Below are positions 52,209-61,742 of a stretch of DNA of 64,000 bases, piece after piece. Each line of letters opens with the position of its first letter. Positions within the stretch are counted from its first letter, which is position 1. The DNA is from Cohnella abietis (lineage in GTDB: Bacteria > Bacillota > Bacilli > Paenibacillales > Paenibacillaceae). The position numbers and the translations under genes were made by a program. The stretch covers positions 248,001 through 312,000 of the forward strand of contig NZ_AP019400.1 of NCBI RefSeq assembly GCF_004295585.1. The letters are read 5' to 3'. Below the pieces are notes generated by a model. It saw only the letters and a list, made by a program, of their open reading frames with translations, was not told the origin of the DNA and made no database searches.

Positions 52209-53203
52209 ACCAATATATGCCTATTCCGTTGTCGAGCCTTAAAGGTAACCGTTTCTTTAAAACCTACTTCTTTAAGCATGTTCAACTGCTGATTGGTATA
52301 ACTGCCTAGATTCTCCGGATAATGCGCATCCGTTGAAGTCATAATCGAAACGCCCTTGGCGGACAAAATATTTAGAAAAGCGGGACTTGGACACATTTCC
52401 TTGATCGGATATCGGTAGACCATCCCGGCGTTGATTTCCGTGGCTATATTATGTTCAACCAGCAGCTCTGCAATCTGCTTATAAATCGGCAGCAATCGTT
52501 GTTCGTCGGGGCGATAGCGGAAAGCTTTCAAATTATCCAGATGGGCGACAATATCAAACAACTCTGAGCGAATAGCTTGTCCGACCACCTTGAAGAACCG
52601 ATCATATAAGGTTTCTAGATCGAATAGTTCAAACCGGCTTTCCGTAGCCGGATTATCGAAGCCCCATCCATCGATAAAATGGACTGAGCCGATCACGTAA
52701 TCATAAGGCTGAGAAGATAAAATAAGATCCAGCTCGCTTTCGCAGCCTGGAAAGTAATCAGCTTCAATACCCAAATAAAGTTCTATCCCATTACGCAGCC
52801 ATTTTTCTTTCTCGTTTTGAATACAGGTTACGAATGAATCAACCGAAGCGACGCACACCTGATCAAGCCATTTTCTCTGCAATGTGCCAAGTGGCGTGTC
52901 CGATAGATCAATATATTTTTCATAATACGTTTTATATTCGGTGAACCGATAGAGGTGATCGACAATACCTACCTTTTTCAACCCTGCGTTCTGGGCTTGC
53001 TTTAAATACAGATCAAGCCATTCCGAAGTATAAGCTCCCTTATGAATCCGATTTTCCAGTTGGCGGAATACTTCCTGCATCCACTCGATCGAATGAGGCT
53101 TCCATTCGCAATCGGTAAATGTGGCAATACTTTCAAACGTGCGCTTCAGCCACCCTGCAGAGTACGGTCCTTCTTCAAGGTGAATGTGAAAATCTGCTTT
53201 CAT
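52205..53203 (-). CDS. PHP-domain phosphoesterase (histidinol-phosphatase-like)
   Basis: 332 residues from ATG 53203 (AGAGAGG 9 nt upstream; an ATG at 53212 touches the site). PHP metal motifs are all present: DFHIHLEEG, VGIVDHLYR, GIEADYF, GSVHFIDGW, AHLDN, EINAG and STDAHYPEN, so a trinuclear metal centre is expected. The family hydrolyses phosphomonoesters such as histidinol phosphate, but no his genes are here. Co-transcribed with a metallophosphoesterase and a sugar-type ABC importer, it more likely acts on a phosphorylated import substrate (inference). Confidence 0.83.
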   Translation of the reverse strand: MKADFHIHLEEGPYSAGWLKRTFESIATFTDCEWKPHSIEWMQEVFRQLENRIHKGAYTSEWLDLYLKQAQNAGLKKVGIVDHLYRFTEYKTYYEKYIDLSDTPLGTLQRKWLDQVCVASVDSFVTCIQNEKEKWLRNGIELYLGIEADYFPGCESELDLILSSQPYDYVIGSVHFIDGWGFDNPATESRFELFDLETLYDRFFKVVGQAIRSELFDIVAHLDNLKAFRYRPDEQRLLPIYKQIAELLVEHNIATEINAGMVYRYPIKEMCPSPAFLNILSAKGVSIMTSTDAHYPENLGSYTNQQLNMLKEVGFKETVTFKARQRNRHILV

Positions 53204-53227
53204 TCTGTACATCCTCTCTTACTCTAG

Positions 53228-54127
53228 TTAAACAATGCTGTCGTTTTCCGAACGAATCCAAGATTGGAATTCGCGTTTTCCTTCGTGAAGAGTAATCACT
53301 CTTGCGCCGCGCTGTAACTCGCCATATGTGTTGTATCCCGTAACGCGACCGTAGACGAGTGAAATGCCATGTAGAACGCCTACATAATCATTGTCGTGAT
53401 CATGGCCGGCGAATACCCCCATCACGTCGCCCGCCTCGAGAAAAGCCGCGAACAACCCACTATTTATTTTCGGACAGCAAACTTCCTCGCCTTTTCTCCC
53501 TGCCATCGTTCCGAATTGCCATACCGCATCATATTCAGGGAGGGGAATGTGCAGGAAAGCCAACCCAGGCAGCGGCCCCTCATTTTTTCCTGTGACTTGT
53601 CGGGATTGATCTGCATACCAGTGAATTTGGTCGGGATGAATCCAAGCGTATCCTCCAATGCTATCCGGCGCATACTCTCCTGAATCAAAAAAGTAGAGCA
53701 CGGCAGCAGCTTGATCCTCCGTGGAATGTTGCACGGTGACCGTATAATTGCCGACACCGTGAATATGGGCCGGACCAGTCTCGGAAATACAATTGTCAAA
53801 CTCGGATAGGATGTTTTGTAAATCCATTCTTGTAACACCCTTCTCCGAATCATGATTGCCGTAAATTACGGCGAAAGGAATATCGGAATTCGTCGCGCAT
53901 TGTATAGCCCGGCGAAAAGTCGTTTTCTGATCGTCAACGTCATCGCTGGAAATGAGATCGCCGGTAAAAACAATTAGATCCGGCTTTTCGGTCTCCACAA
54001 TCCGCTCCATTAAAGCCAGTGTACGGACATCCTTATCCGGTTCGATGCCATCCTTTAGGTGGATATCGGTAAACTGGACGATTTTAAACGTCCCCTCTTT
54101 ATTAAATACCAGCTTGCTCATACTCAT
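53228..54127 (-). CDS. Calcineurin-like metallophosphoesterase
   Basis: 299 residues, ATG 54127 with GGAGGAG. Motifs in order: FTDIHLKD, FTGDLISS, YGNHDSE, LHIPLPEY, AGHDHDND, which supply the two-metal site of the calcineurin-like family. No signal peptide, so cytoplasmic. It resembles the purple-acid-phosphatase-like bacterial phosphohydrolases (Dcr2-like). Eighteen bases after the permease gene and 24 before the PHP gene, it belongs to the same operon and should dephosphorylate an imported molecule (inference). Confidence 0.85.
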   Translation of the reverse strand: MSMSKLVFNKEGTFKIVQFTDIHLKDGIEPDKDVRTLALMERIVETEKPDLIVFTGDLISSDDVDDQKTTFRRAIQCATNSDIPFAVIYGNHDSEKGVTRMDLQNILSEFDNCISETGPAHIHGVGNYTVTVQHSTEDQAAAVLYFFDSGEYAPDSIGGYAWIHPDQIHWYADQSRQVTGKNEGPLPGLAFLHIPLPEYDAVWQFGTMAGRKGEEVCCPKINSGLFAAFLEAGDVMGVFAGHDHDNDYVGVLHGISLVYGRVTGYNTYGELQRGARVITLHEGKREFQSWIRSENDSIV

Positions 54128-54145
54128 CGCTTGTCTCCTCCTAAA

Positions 54146-55057
54146 CTATTCTTTTAAAGCTCCGGCAGACACGCCTTTTGTAAAATGCTTTTGAACAAAC
54201 GGGAAAATTAAAATGACCGGCAGAACGACAAGCAAAATCGTCGCCATTTTTAACGAATCGCCTGTTATTTGAATACGATCCACCATCTCGTACGATAACG
54301 AGCCTGAAGATTTCATCAGCGCATTGCTAAGCGCCTTCTGCGTAGTAAGCATTTCTTGAAGCAAGGTCGATGCGGGCTTAATATCTGGATTGCGCACAAA
54401 GAACGTACCTGTGAACCAATCATTCCAGTGTGTAACCGCATTAAACAAGGACATCGTTGCAATAACCGGCTTGCTAAGCGGCAGAATAATACGGAAGAAA
54501 ATACCGAAGTCGTTCAAGCCGTCCATTCGTGCAGCTTCTTCAAGCCCTTCAGGAACCTGCTGAAAGAAGGTGCGCATGACCATGATATTCCATACGTTGT
54601 ATAAGCTCGGAACAATATACACCCATATCGTATTCGTCAGATGCAATTCCTTAAGCACCAAATAATACGGAATCATCCCACCGCTGAACAGCATCGTGAA
54701 GAAAATAAAAAAGGCGATCACGCCGCGCCCCGGCAGCGTTCGGCTCGTTAAGGCGTAAGCCGCCATAGCCGTAAGAAAAACGCTAGATATCGTGCCTGCT
54801 ACTGTTCGTATTAGAGAGATGATAAATCCGTTCGTCATTTGCGATTGGGCAAATACTTCTGTAAAATTTTCGAACGTCCACTCTCTCGGCCATATATAAA
54901 TGCCGCCTCTTTGTGCATCGGCTCCGCTGTTAAAAGCTAGAGCGAATATATTCAACAATGGAAGAATGATAGTCAGGCAAACGAATAGGATGATCAAATA
55001 GTTGAAAATGGTTAAAAGACGTTCACTCCATGGCGCTTTGTAGAAGCTTGTGTTCAT
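54146..55057 (-). CDS. Sugar-type ABC transporter permease (LplC/YtcP-like)
   Basis: 303 residues, ATG 55057 with AAGGAGACGG. Six membrane helices and the EAA loop EEAARMDGLNDFGIFFRIILPLS of inner-membrane permeases. The N-terminus FNYLIILFVCLTIILPLLNIFALAFNS is typical of LplC/YtcP proteins. It forms the channel with the permease at 56855-57763. No ATPase gene is in the run, so a shared MsmX-type ATPase is expected, as known for this family. Confidence 0.88.
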   Translation of the reverse strand: MNTSFYKAPWSERLLTIFNYLIILFVCLTIILPLLNIFALAFNSGADAQRGGIYIWPREWTFENFTEVFAQSQMTNGFIISLIRTVAGTISSVFLTAMAAYALTSRTLPGRGVIAFFIFFTMLFSGGMIPYYLVLKELHLTNTIWVYIVPSLYNVWNIMVMRTFFQQVPEGLEEAARMDGLNDFGIFFRIILPLSKPVIATMSLFNAVTHWNDWFTGTFFVRNPDIKPASTLLQEMLTTQKALSNALMKSSGSLSYEMVDRIQITGDSLKMATILLVVLPVILIFPFVQKHFTKGVSAGALKE

Positions 55058-55131
55058 TGTCCGTCTCCTTTATTTCAATCAGGAAGCATTCAGGAACCAC
55101 GCTTAAAGCAAGGCTCCTGAATGTGCAACTA

Positions 55132-56826
55132 TTAAAATTTAATCGATACTTTTTCCGCAGACTCTTTATTTTCCAAAAATTGAACATATTCTTTGAGGCC
55201 GTATTTGTCCAACCGAGCAGCTGCCTCATCCATTATTTTACGAGCTTTTTGCATATCGCTGCTGTAATAGGCTCTTAACAAACTTTCATTGTAGTTGTCT
55301 ATAGCCTGTCTCAAATCCGCACCTTGATCAAAGTCATATATAAAAGAAAGCGGCGTGAGTCCATCAACAATTTTGGCGGCTTTCAGTTTGCCGTCATAAT
55401 CCCACAATTTAATGATTTCGTTAGGCGTTTTGTTGGTATCCGCGGAAGCTGCATCACCATAAGCATCTTCACCAAAATCGCCCTTCGGATCCAAATCCGT
55501 GTAGCCAAGATACTCGCCCCACCAATTGCCTACGCCACGGAATCCAAGCTTGGCAGCTTCAGCAGGATTGCTCGCTTTCAAATCAAGCACTTCTTGTTTC
55601 GCAATCGGATTACCCTTGGCATCAAGCGTGTAATCTCGTCCTTCAATGCCGTATTGCGCCAGCAGCTTGCCCTCTCGGCTTGCTAGGAAATCCGCCAGCT
55701 TCACAATGTCCTCTGGATTTTTCGTCGTTGCGGGAATGGACCAGCCGCCGCCGCCCGATTTATAATCGACTTGCATTTGATAAGGGCCGTTAACGTAGTT
55801 GATAGGGCCAAGCGGTACGTAAGTCATATTATTGTTCTCTGGTATATAATTGTGCATTTCCGCGACAATTCCGAAGCTGTGGTTGATCAGAGCTTCCTTG
55901 GAACGGTTTTCCTCCATGGTGAAAAATTCCGGATGTATTAGCTTTTCTTTCAACAGCTTTTGAATAAATGCAATGCGTTCGAGACCATAATCGGTTTGGC
56001 TTTCGAATTTGATTTTTCCGGCTTCATCCTTCATAAACTTCTCTTCGGTCGGGCCTGTCCAAACCAAGTCATTAAACAGGGAATTCACATCTTTACCGCC
56101 CCACACTGTAGGACCAATCGGATAAATGTCTTTACCATGAGCATCCTTAAAGTGGCCGTCCTTCATTTTCTTCGCCAAATCATAGACTTGCTCAGTCGTG
56201 TTGATCGTGCTCGGGTCAATGCCAAGCTGATCCATAATATCTTTGCGTACGAAAGGTCCGCCTACATACTTCTTTCCAATTTGCCCTGTATTCCGGGAGA
56301 TCGCCGTATAGACAAGATAAGTAGCGCCATTGAAATCAGGACGAAACATAATATTGGTCTTAGCATCGGTCGGGAGATAGCCATCCTGAAAATACTTGCT
56401 ATAGATGCTCGTGTTTTTCAGAGAAGAGGTCAAGTCGGCGAACATGCCTTCCTTGGCCGCTTTTAATAAAATAGGCATTTCCGGACGTCCGCTATTATTC
56501 AAATAAAATCCGATAAAATCCGGCAAATCGCCGGCAGCCAGACCGGCGGCGAGCGCCTGCGTAGAATCTTCCGATGTCACCCCTTGAATCTCAAGCGTAA
56601 TACCCGTTTTTTCTTTCAACACTTTAGCGATTTCGGGATTCATATAGGTAGAAATATCGCCGGCATCCTGAAAAATTAGTCCTTTAATGGTACGATCCGC
56701 GATCCACGTAGCAGGCTTGTCCGATGTAGCAGTTGTATTCTCCTCGTTCGATGTCGCGGATGAACATCCCGTCACGAATAATGCAGCCACAAGAGGAACC
56801 GCAAGAGATTTTTTCCAAATATTCAT
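55132..56826 (-). CDS. Sugar-type ABC transporter substrate-binding lipoprotein (LplA-like)
   Basis: 564 residues from ATG 56826 (GGGAAGG 9 nt upstream; the 56844 frame start has no site). Lipobox VTGC (C21). The rest is the large two-lobe fold of family-1 solute-binding proteins of the LplA/YtcQ type (DLPDFIGFYLNNSGRPEM, WSIPATTKNPEDIVKLADFL, WGEYLGYTDLD). Typical ligands are oligosaccharides or uronides. Placed between its two permease genes. Confidence 0.88.
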   Translation of the reverse strand: MNIWKKSLAVPLVAALFVTGCSSATSNEENTTATSDKPATWIADRTIKGLIFQDAGDISTYMNPEIAKVLKEKTGITLEIQGVTSEDSTQALAAGLAAGDLPDFIGFYLNNSGRPEMPILLKAAKEGMFADLTSSLKNTSIYSKYFQDGYLPTDAKTNIMFRPDFNGATYLVYTAISRNTGQIGKKYVGGPFVRKDIMDQLGIDPSTINTTEQVYDLAKKMKDGHFKDAHGKDIYPIGPTVWGGKDVNSLFNDLVWTGPTEEKFMKDEAGKIKFESQTDYGLERIAFIQKLLKEKLIHPEFFTMEENRSKEALINHSFGIVAEMHNYIPENNNMTYVPLGPINYVNGPYQMQVDYKSGGGGWSIPATTKNPEDIVKLADFLASREGKLLAQYGIEGRDYTLDAKGNPIAKQEVLDLKASNPAEAAKLGFRGVGNWWGEYLGYTDLDPKGDFGEDAYGDAASADTNKTPNEIIKLWDYDGKLKAAKIVDGLTPLSFIYDFDQGADLRQAIDNYNESLLRAYYSSDMQKARKIMDEAAARLDKYGLKEYVQFLENKESAEKVSIKF

Positions 56827-56854
56827 ATTCACTGACCTTCCCAATGATGTATTT

Positions 56855-57763
56855 TTACCACAATGAAGTATTGAACTTTTTACGGGATAGTTGGTTTACC
56901 GCGATTACAAGAACAAGGCCGATAACGCCCTGTATCATGCCGACTGCCGAAGCATAACCGAACTGCGAATCCTGCATCCCTACCCGAACGACATACGTAT
57001 CAAGCGTTTCTGCTAGCTCCATGTTGCCCGGAGTTTTGAGTAAATAAATTTGATCAAAGCCTGCGGATAGAATACTCCCAAGCGATAAGATGAACAAAAT
57101 CAGGATCGTCGGGCGAATGCCTGGCAAAGTAATATGCCAAATCTGTCTAAGCTTCCCGGCTCCATCCATCTTCGCCGCTTCATAGAGAGCAGGGTTGATT
57201 CCCGTAATAGCAGCGAAATAGATAATGGAATTCCAACCAATTTCCTTCCAAATAAAGCTCCAAAACATGATCGGGTAGAAGGATGCCTTTTCCATCATAA
57301 AAAATCGGCTGCCATCGCCTCCTAGAGAGTCAATGAATTGATTCAGAAAGCCGGTATCCGGAGCCAAAATTCGCTGAATCATTCCGATTACAACGACCCA
57401 AGAGAAAAAATGCGGAAGATACGCGATCCCTTGAAAGACATTCCGGAGCCTTGTATTTTTGATCTCGTTCATCTGCAACGCAAAAATAATTGGGAACGGC
57501 AACGCTAAGAAAAGTTTCATAGAACTAATGATGAGCGTATTTTTAACAAAAACCATGCTCTGCGAATCACTAAAGAATTTCTCGAAGTAACGAAGCCCTA
57601 CCCACTCACCTCCATATAACCCCCCTTTAAACGTGAACTCCTTGAACGCAAGCACAAGTCCTGTCATGGGCAAATAAGAAAAAGCAATAAAAAAGGCGAT
57701 ACTTGGAATTAACATGATGTAAATATAACGATGGAGCCAAATTCGTCTCTGCCATTTCAACAT
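56855..57763 (-). CDS. Sugar-type ABC transporter permease (LplB/YteP-like)
   Basis: 302 residues, ATG 57763 with AGAGGTGAT some 11 nt upstream. Six helices, EAA loop YEAAKMDGAGKLRQIWHITLPGI. The N-terminus YIYIMLIPSIAFFIAFSYLPMTGLVLAFKEF is typical of LplB/YteP proteins. First gene of the minus-strand run that ends with the MATE exporter. Divergent from the DeoR-family regulator, which probably controls it. Confidence 0.88.
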   Translation of the reverse strand: MLKWQRRIWLHRYIYIMLIPSIAFFIAFSYLPMTGLVLAFKEFTFKGGLYGGEWVGLRYFEKFFSDSQSMVFVKNTLIISSMKLFLALPFPIIFALQMNEIKNTRLRNVFQGIAYLPHFFSWVVVIGMIQRILAPDTGFLNQFIDSLGGDGSRFFMMEKASFYPIMFWSFIWKEIGWNSIIYFAAITGINPALYEAAKMDGAGKLRQIWHITLPGIRPTILILFILSLGSILSAGFDQIYLLKTPGNMELAETLDTYVVRVGMQDSQFGYASAVGMIQGVIGLVLVIAVNQLSRKKFNTSLW

Positions 57764-57859
57764 CTTTTTAAATAATCACCTCTTCTTTGTTTCGTTGTTT
57801 AAATTTGTTGGTTATTGCGAGTTTGTGTTGTTTCTCGACTGTTTAAACTATAATTTACC

Positions 57860-57890
57860 TTTGTAAACGCCATTCATTCAGTTTGTAAAT
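57860..57890. promoter_or_regulatory. Direct repeat in the divergent promoter region (candidate DeoR operator)
   Basis: TTTGTAAAC (57860-57868) and TTTGTAAAT (57882-57890), spaced 22 bp, two helical turns. The first copy also forms TTTAC-CTTT-GTAAA with the sequence before it. It lies between the start of the transporter run and the regulator gene. Confidence 0.45.
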
Positions 57891-58009
57891 TATTTATCAA
57901 GTCGATCGGCGCAGCGATATATGATAGACTTGACACGGATAAATTTGATATGGTAGCTGTAAGAAGCGATTCTAGATAGTTCAAAAGTATGGTGTGAGGT
58001 GTTTCGAGG

Positions 58010-58804
58010 ATGTCTCTCTTAGCGGAAGAAAGAAAGAAAATTATTTTACAAGAACTAGACGATACGGGTAAGGTCGAGGTCATTCTTCTCTCCAAGCGTT
58101 TGCAGGTTTCCAACGAAACCATACGCCGAGATATGGACGTCCTAGAGGAGTTAGGTAAATTAAAGAGGGTGTATGGCGGAGCTGTGAAAATTGCTCACAA
58201 AGACGGTGAGCCTGCGTATAACCTTCGTAGAGTTATGAATTATGCCGAGAAGCAAGCGATCGGTCGTCAAGCCTCGGAACTCTTGAAAGATGGCGACACC
58301 ATTTTTCTGGATACGGGGACAACGGTTCTTGAATTGGCTCGTAGTATTGCGGGCAAGAAGCGGATTACGATTATTACGAATTCCCTTCCTGCTGTCCATG
58401 TATTAGTTGAGTCATTAAACCAGGAGCAGTTTACAGGACAGGTGATTCTTCTTGGCGGCGAAATTTCTCCGAAGCAGCAATCGATCAGCGGACTCATGAG
58501 TCATGAGATGCTTCAAAATTTTTACGTGGACAAAGCATTTCTGTCCGTCGGAGGGATCTCGCCCTTGCATGGTATAACGGACTTCGATATGAACGAATCT
58601 CTCACTTCCAGAATGGCGGCAAAACGTGCCAACGAGGTTATCGTGCTGGCTGATCATAGCAAAATCGGAGGCAACGCCTTTTGCCACATTGCACCGATAG
58701 AGGTAGCCGACATGATTATTTCTGATCAAGATCCGCCTGTTTCGTGGATAGAAGACCTGGCCACCCATGATATTACATGGATAAAAGTGTCCTTGCCCGA
58801 ATAA
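58010..58804 (+). CDS. DeoR-family transcriptional regulator 1
   Basis: 264 residues, ATG 58010 with GTGAGGTG. N-terminal helix-turn-helix with the family signature (LSKRLQVSNETIRRDMDVLEELGKLKRVYGGA) and a C-terminal sugar-phosphate-isomerase-like sensor (IFLDTGTTVLELARSI, ITNSLPAVHVL, LLGGEISPKQQSISG). DeoR repressors respond to phosphorylated sugars. Divergent from the transporter/phosphoesterase run, the probable target. Closely related to the second regulator at 63521, roughly three residues in five by eye. Confidence 0.9.
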   Translation: MSLLAEERKKIILQELDDTGKVEVILLSKRLQVSNETIRRDMDVLEELGKLKRVYGGAVKIAHKDGEPAYNLRRVMNYAEKQAIGRQASELLKDGDTIFLDTGTTVLELARSIAGKKRITIITNSLPAVHVLVESLNQEQFTGQVILLGGEISPKQQSISGLMSHEMLQNFYVDKAFLSVGGISPLHGITDFDMNESLTSRMAAKRANEVIVLADHSKIGGNAFCHIAPIEVADMIISDQDPPVSWIEDLATHDITWIKVSLPE

Positions 58805-58865
58805 TTCCCGTGGTTAGTAGGCGCCTAAGCTCATCATGCTCAACGCCTTCAATAGGAACAAATTA

Positions 58866-58913
58866 GGGCTGTGCTCGAAGTGATTATCCCACTTCAGGCG
58901 CAGCCCCGTTTTT
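58866..58913. terminator. Terminator after DeoR regulator 1
   Basis: GGGCTGTGC...GAAGTG pairs with CACTTC...GCGCAGCCC over about 16 bp with one bulge on each side, followed by GTTTTT. The opposite strand has a weaker tail, for the CAP/SLH gene. Confidence 0.85.
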
Positions 58914-58942
58914 GACGAGATCATTTGGTTGACTTCTACAAG

Positions 58943-60880
58943 TTATCCTTCGATGAGCTCAAACACGCGCTCCAAGATCACGTACGTTTGTTCATGCGTA
59001 AGTTTGCCATGCGGGTCAAAGTGGGTGCTGTCCGTTCCTTGCAACAAATTCAATCGAACAGCTTCGTAAACTACGTTTTTCGCCCATGGTGAGATAAGGT
59101 TGTCGTCTGCAAATGGTGTAGCCGTTGCAATACCGCCGCTCGTCGCGTTCACCGAGCTTCCTGCGCCTTTCTTCATGTTAAGCGCCTTATCGTACACGTT
59201 CAACAATAGCTTCGCCGCCTGCTCTCTCGTAATCGTCGCGTCAGGCGAGAACGTCGTAGCCGACGTGCCGCTAATAATCCCATTTTTGTTTGCCCAATTG
59301 ACTGCCCAATCGCTAACGTCACGGAACGGAGTGGAGTTGATATCGTTGTGGAGCACTTGATTTTCAACAATATCCTGCTTCATGACAATCTCGAGCATCC
59401 GCACCGCCATTCCTGTGAACGTTATCCGTGAAATCGGCCGCTGATAATTGAGATCGAAATCCATTGGGATTAGACCGTTTCCTTTAGCCTTCAAGTAAGC
59501 GCCCTGCGCCCACGTGCTAACTTTCTCATCCCCATTCCCACTTACCCGCAGTGTTACTATTTTGGATTTTGGATCTCCGATATAACGGTCCACGCTTACA
59601 TAGGCTTCTCCCTTACGGATTCCCGTAATCCGTCCTTGTGCATCAATCGATACGATCGATGAATTGGAACTCACAAACAAGTTATCGCTCGTTTGTGTGC
59701 CCGATTCTAAGCGTAACTGAATCGTTTCGCCTACATGCAATTTTATCGGAGCGTTTGCTGTGAAGTGTGGTAGCATCTCGAACATCGTCGTCTGAAAATG
59801 GATTTCCTGCGCCTGACCATCACGACCGTACACGCCTGTAATGGAGACACTGAACGTATCGTCTTCTGCGAACTCCTCTATCCCGTCAGGTCGGAAAATA
59901 ATCGAATAGGGGATGCCGCCATACCCGCCAGTGTCTACATTAAAAAATTTCCCTTCTCTATCCGTATCACTTGCATTAAACGACCATTTGCGTTCGTCGC
60001 GTTCCCGCACCAATTCGACCCGAATGTCATTAGTGTGCGACTTGTCATAACGGCTCGTATTTAACGACACTGACCAAGCATCATTCGGGGAGAATACTTC
60101 TTGTGGAAAATAGCCCGCCGAAGGCCACGCGACATAATCGTAGCTTACTTCGCTCGGATTACGTTCACTATTGAACGCGGACATCGTGGCAAACGGAACT
60201 GGATACCCATACGACATGTCCGCATACACCATGCCGAACATCGTCTTCTTCATTGTCGGATTGATGATCCAGCGGCGATGCCCTACACGATCAATATTCG
60301 ATGCATCACTGTCCGACATATAGCCAAGCACGTTATCGTAAAAAGTATTGCTGCCCAGGAATAAGTTACTTGAGCTCGTCGCTTTGTATCCAAGATCAAA
60401 TTGCGATTGGCTCATATCGGCTGGCTGAACTGGATGATGGGAAAGTTGTTTGTTGACCGCATTCAGAAGCGCACCAGTTTGCTGCTGCTGTTCCAACGAT
60501 GAATCTGCTACTAGGTCGTCCGGAACTCCTGCGAGGTAGCGAACGAAATTTGCTGCATTAATGCCATCTTCAATATATTGAGGTTTGAGCTTGCCTGGAG
60601 AATACGGTGCAATTAACTGAGGGGCTTGCTTATAAATTGCATCCGTATTGTATATTCCGTCCTCAGATGTATAGCCGGCCTTCACCATGTCCATGGGGCG
60701 GTATTGCAGCCATTTGGCTAAAATGTCCTGCTTCGCGCGGTTTTGCGTTAACTGCTGTACATCACTGGAGGCGGCAGAGGCGTGTTGCGGTGCTCCGGCT
60801 GCTGACCAGATTGACGTTGCAACGAGTGTGGCGAGTATGAGCTTGAGCGGTTGGTTCCATCGGTGGCGAGTCATGTTCAC
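58943..60880 (-). CDS. Secreted CAP-domain protein with Ig-like fold and SLH domains
   Basis: 645 residues from GTG 60880 (AGGAGG 9 nt upstream). Signal peptide to about residue 36 (QHASAA). Residues about 90-260 form a CAP/SCP-like domain (INAANFVRYLAGVPDD, NVLGYMSDSDASNIDRVGHRRWIINP). The central region is a beta domain, then a BIG2-like fold (about 385-450; LFVSSNSSIVSIDAQGRITGIRKGEAYVSV). The end carries three SLH-like domains, two clear (FRDVSDWAVNWANKNGIISG, FADDNLISPWAKNVV) and a degenerate first one. Wall-bound surface protein; CAP function in bacteria is uncertain. Single gene. Confidence 0.82.
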   Translation of the reverse strand: MNMTRHRWNQPLKLILATLVATSIWSAAGAPQHASAASSDVQQLTQNRAKQDILAKWLQYRPMDMVKAGYTSEDGIYNTDAIYKQAPQLIAPYSPGKLKPQYIEDGINAANFVRYLAGVPDDLVADSSLEQQQQTGALLNAVNKQLSHHPVQPADMSQSQFDLGYKATSSSNLFLGSNTFYDNVLGYMSDSDASNIDRVGHRRWIINPTMKKTMFGMVYADMSYGYPVPFATMSAFNSERNPSEVSYDYVAWPSAGYFPQEVFSPNDAWSVSLNTSRYDKSHTNDIRVELVRERDERKWSFNASDTDREGKFFNVDTGGYGGIPYSIIFRPDGIEEFAEDDTFSVSITGVYGRDGQAQEIHFQTTMFEMLPHFTANAPIKLHVGETIQLRLESGTQTSDNLFVSSNSSIVSIDAQGRITGIRKGEAYVSVDRYIGDPKSKIVTLRVSGNGDEKVSTWAQGAYLKAKGNGLIPMDFDLNYQRPISRITFTGMAVRMLEIVMKQDIVENQVLHNDINSTPFRDVSDWAVNWANKNGIISGTSATTFSPDATITREQAAKLLLNVYDKALNMKKGAGSSVNATSGGIATATPFADDNLISPWAKNVVYEAVRLNLLQGTDSTHFDPHGKLTHEQTYVILERVFELIEG

Positions 60881-61171
60881 GAATGTTGTCCTCCTAGGGC
60901 GTTTGATTATGCGACAAATTTTGCGTACAACATTTTTATATTATTCAATAGAAATTTCCAATATCCTCTCGCGAAATGTGATATCGAACGAAATCAGAAG
61001 CAAAACTATAAATATCTTAAATGTGTGGAACTTTCATTTGTTTTACAATACGCTGATACGGACTTTAAATAATGAAAACAATCAATGCCTACAATTGTGG
61101 TATATAGACTGTTTGATTCCGATTTTTTTGTTTTTTTGAATACTTCGATGTTGAAAATAGGAGAGATTATA

Positions 61172-61741
61172 TTGAAACGCATAGCAATTGATATGGATGA
61201 AGTCATGGCGGACACTGTGGCTACACATTTGGAATGGTACAACAGGGATTATCATGATAACCTGCATCTAACGGATCTGCATGGAACTACACTGATACAA
61301 CTAAGACCTGAGCGGATAAGAGAAATAGAAAGCTATTACGATAAAGAAAATTTCTTTCGTGAACTGAAAGTTATTGAACATAGTCAAGAGGTCATACGAG
61401 AGCTAAGTCAGTTTTATGAAATATTTATCACTACTGCTGCCATGGAGGTTCCTGCTTCCTTCAAAGCCAAGTACGAATGGCTACTTGAACACTTTAGCTT
61501 TCTTGATCAAATGAATTTTGTTTTTTGCGGAAACAAGAGCGTTATTCACGCTGATTATTTAATTGATGACAATGTAAAACAGCTTGATCGTTTTCGAGGG
61601 CAAGGCATTCTTTACACTGCGTCCCACAATATTTTTGAAACCGGGTACGTTAGGGTGAATAACTGGCATGAAGTGAGAGAGTTTTTCGTAGATAAAGAAC
61701 GTCTGCTAGATGGTATGGATATAGAAAGGGAGGTTAAGTAA
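61172..61741 (+). CDS. HAD-family 5'(3')-nucleotidase-like phosphatase
   Basis: 190 residues from TTG 61172 with ATAGGAGAG upstream, which puts the catalytic motif at the N-terminus as in homologues. Motif I IDMDEVMAD (nucleophile Asp and acid Asp), motif II FITTAA, and LIDDNVKQLDRF near motif IV match the NT5C/YorS deoxyribonucleotidase group. It dephosphorylates nucleoside or related monophosphates in the cytoplasm. One base separates its stop from the next start, so it is co-transcribed with the LamG-phosphoesterase. Confidence 0.82.
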   Translation: MKRIAIDMDEVMADTVATHLEWYNRDYHDNLHLTDLHGTTLIQLRPERIREIESYYDKENFFRELKVIEHSQEVIRELSQFYEIFITTAAMEVPASFKAKYEWLLEHFSFLDQMNFVFCGNKSVIHADYLIDDNVKQLDRFRGQGILYTASHNIFETGYVRVNNWHEVREFFVDKERLLDGMDIEREVK

Positions 61742-61742
61742 T

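Noticed and set aside
52205-53203. Assignment of the PHP gene as hisK of histidine biosynthesis
   Set aside because: No histidine genes are nearby and the operon partners are an importer, a phosphoesterase and an exporter; only the general PHP phosphoesterase call is supported.
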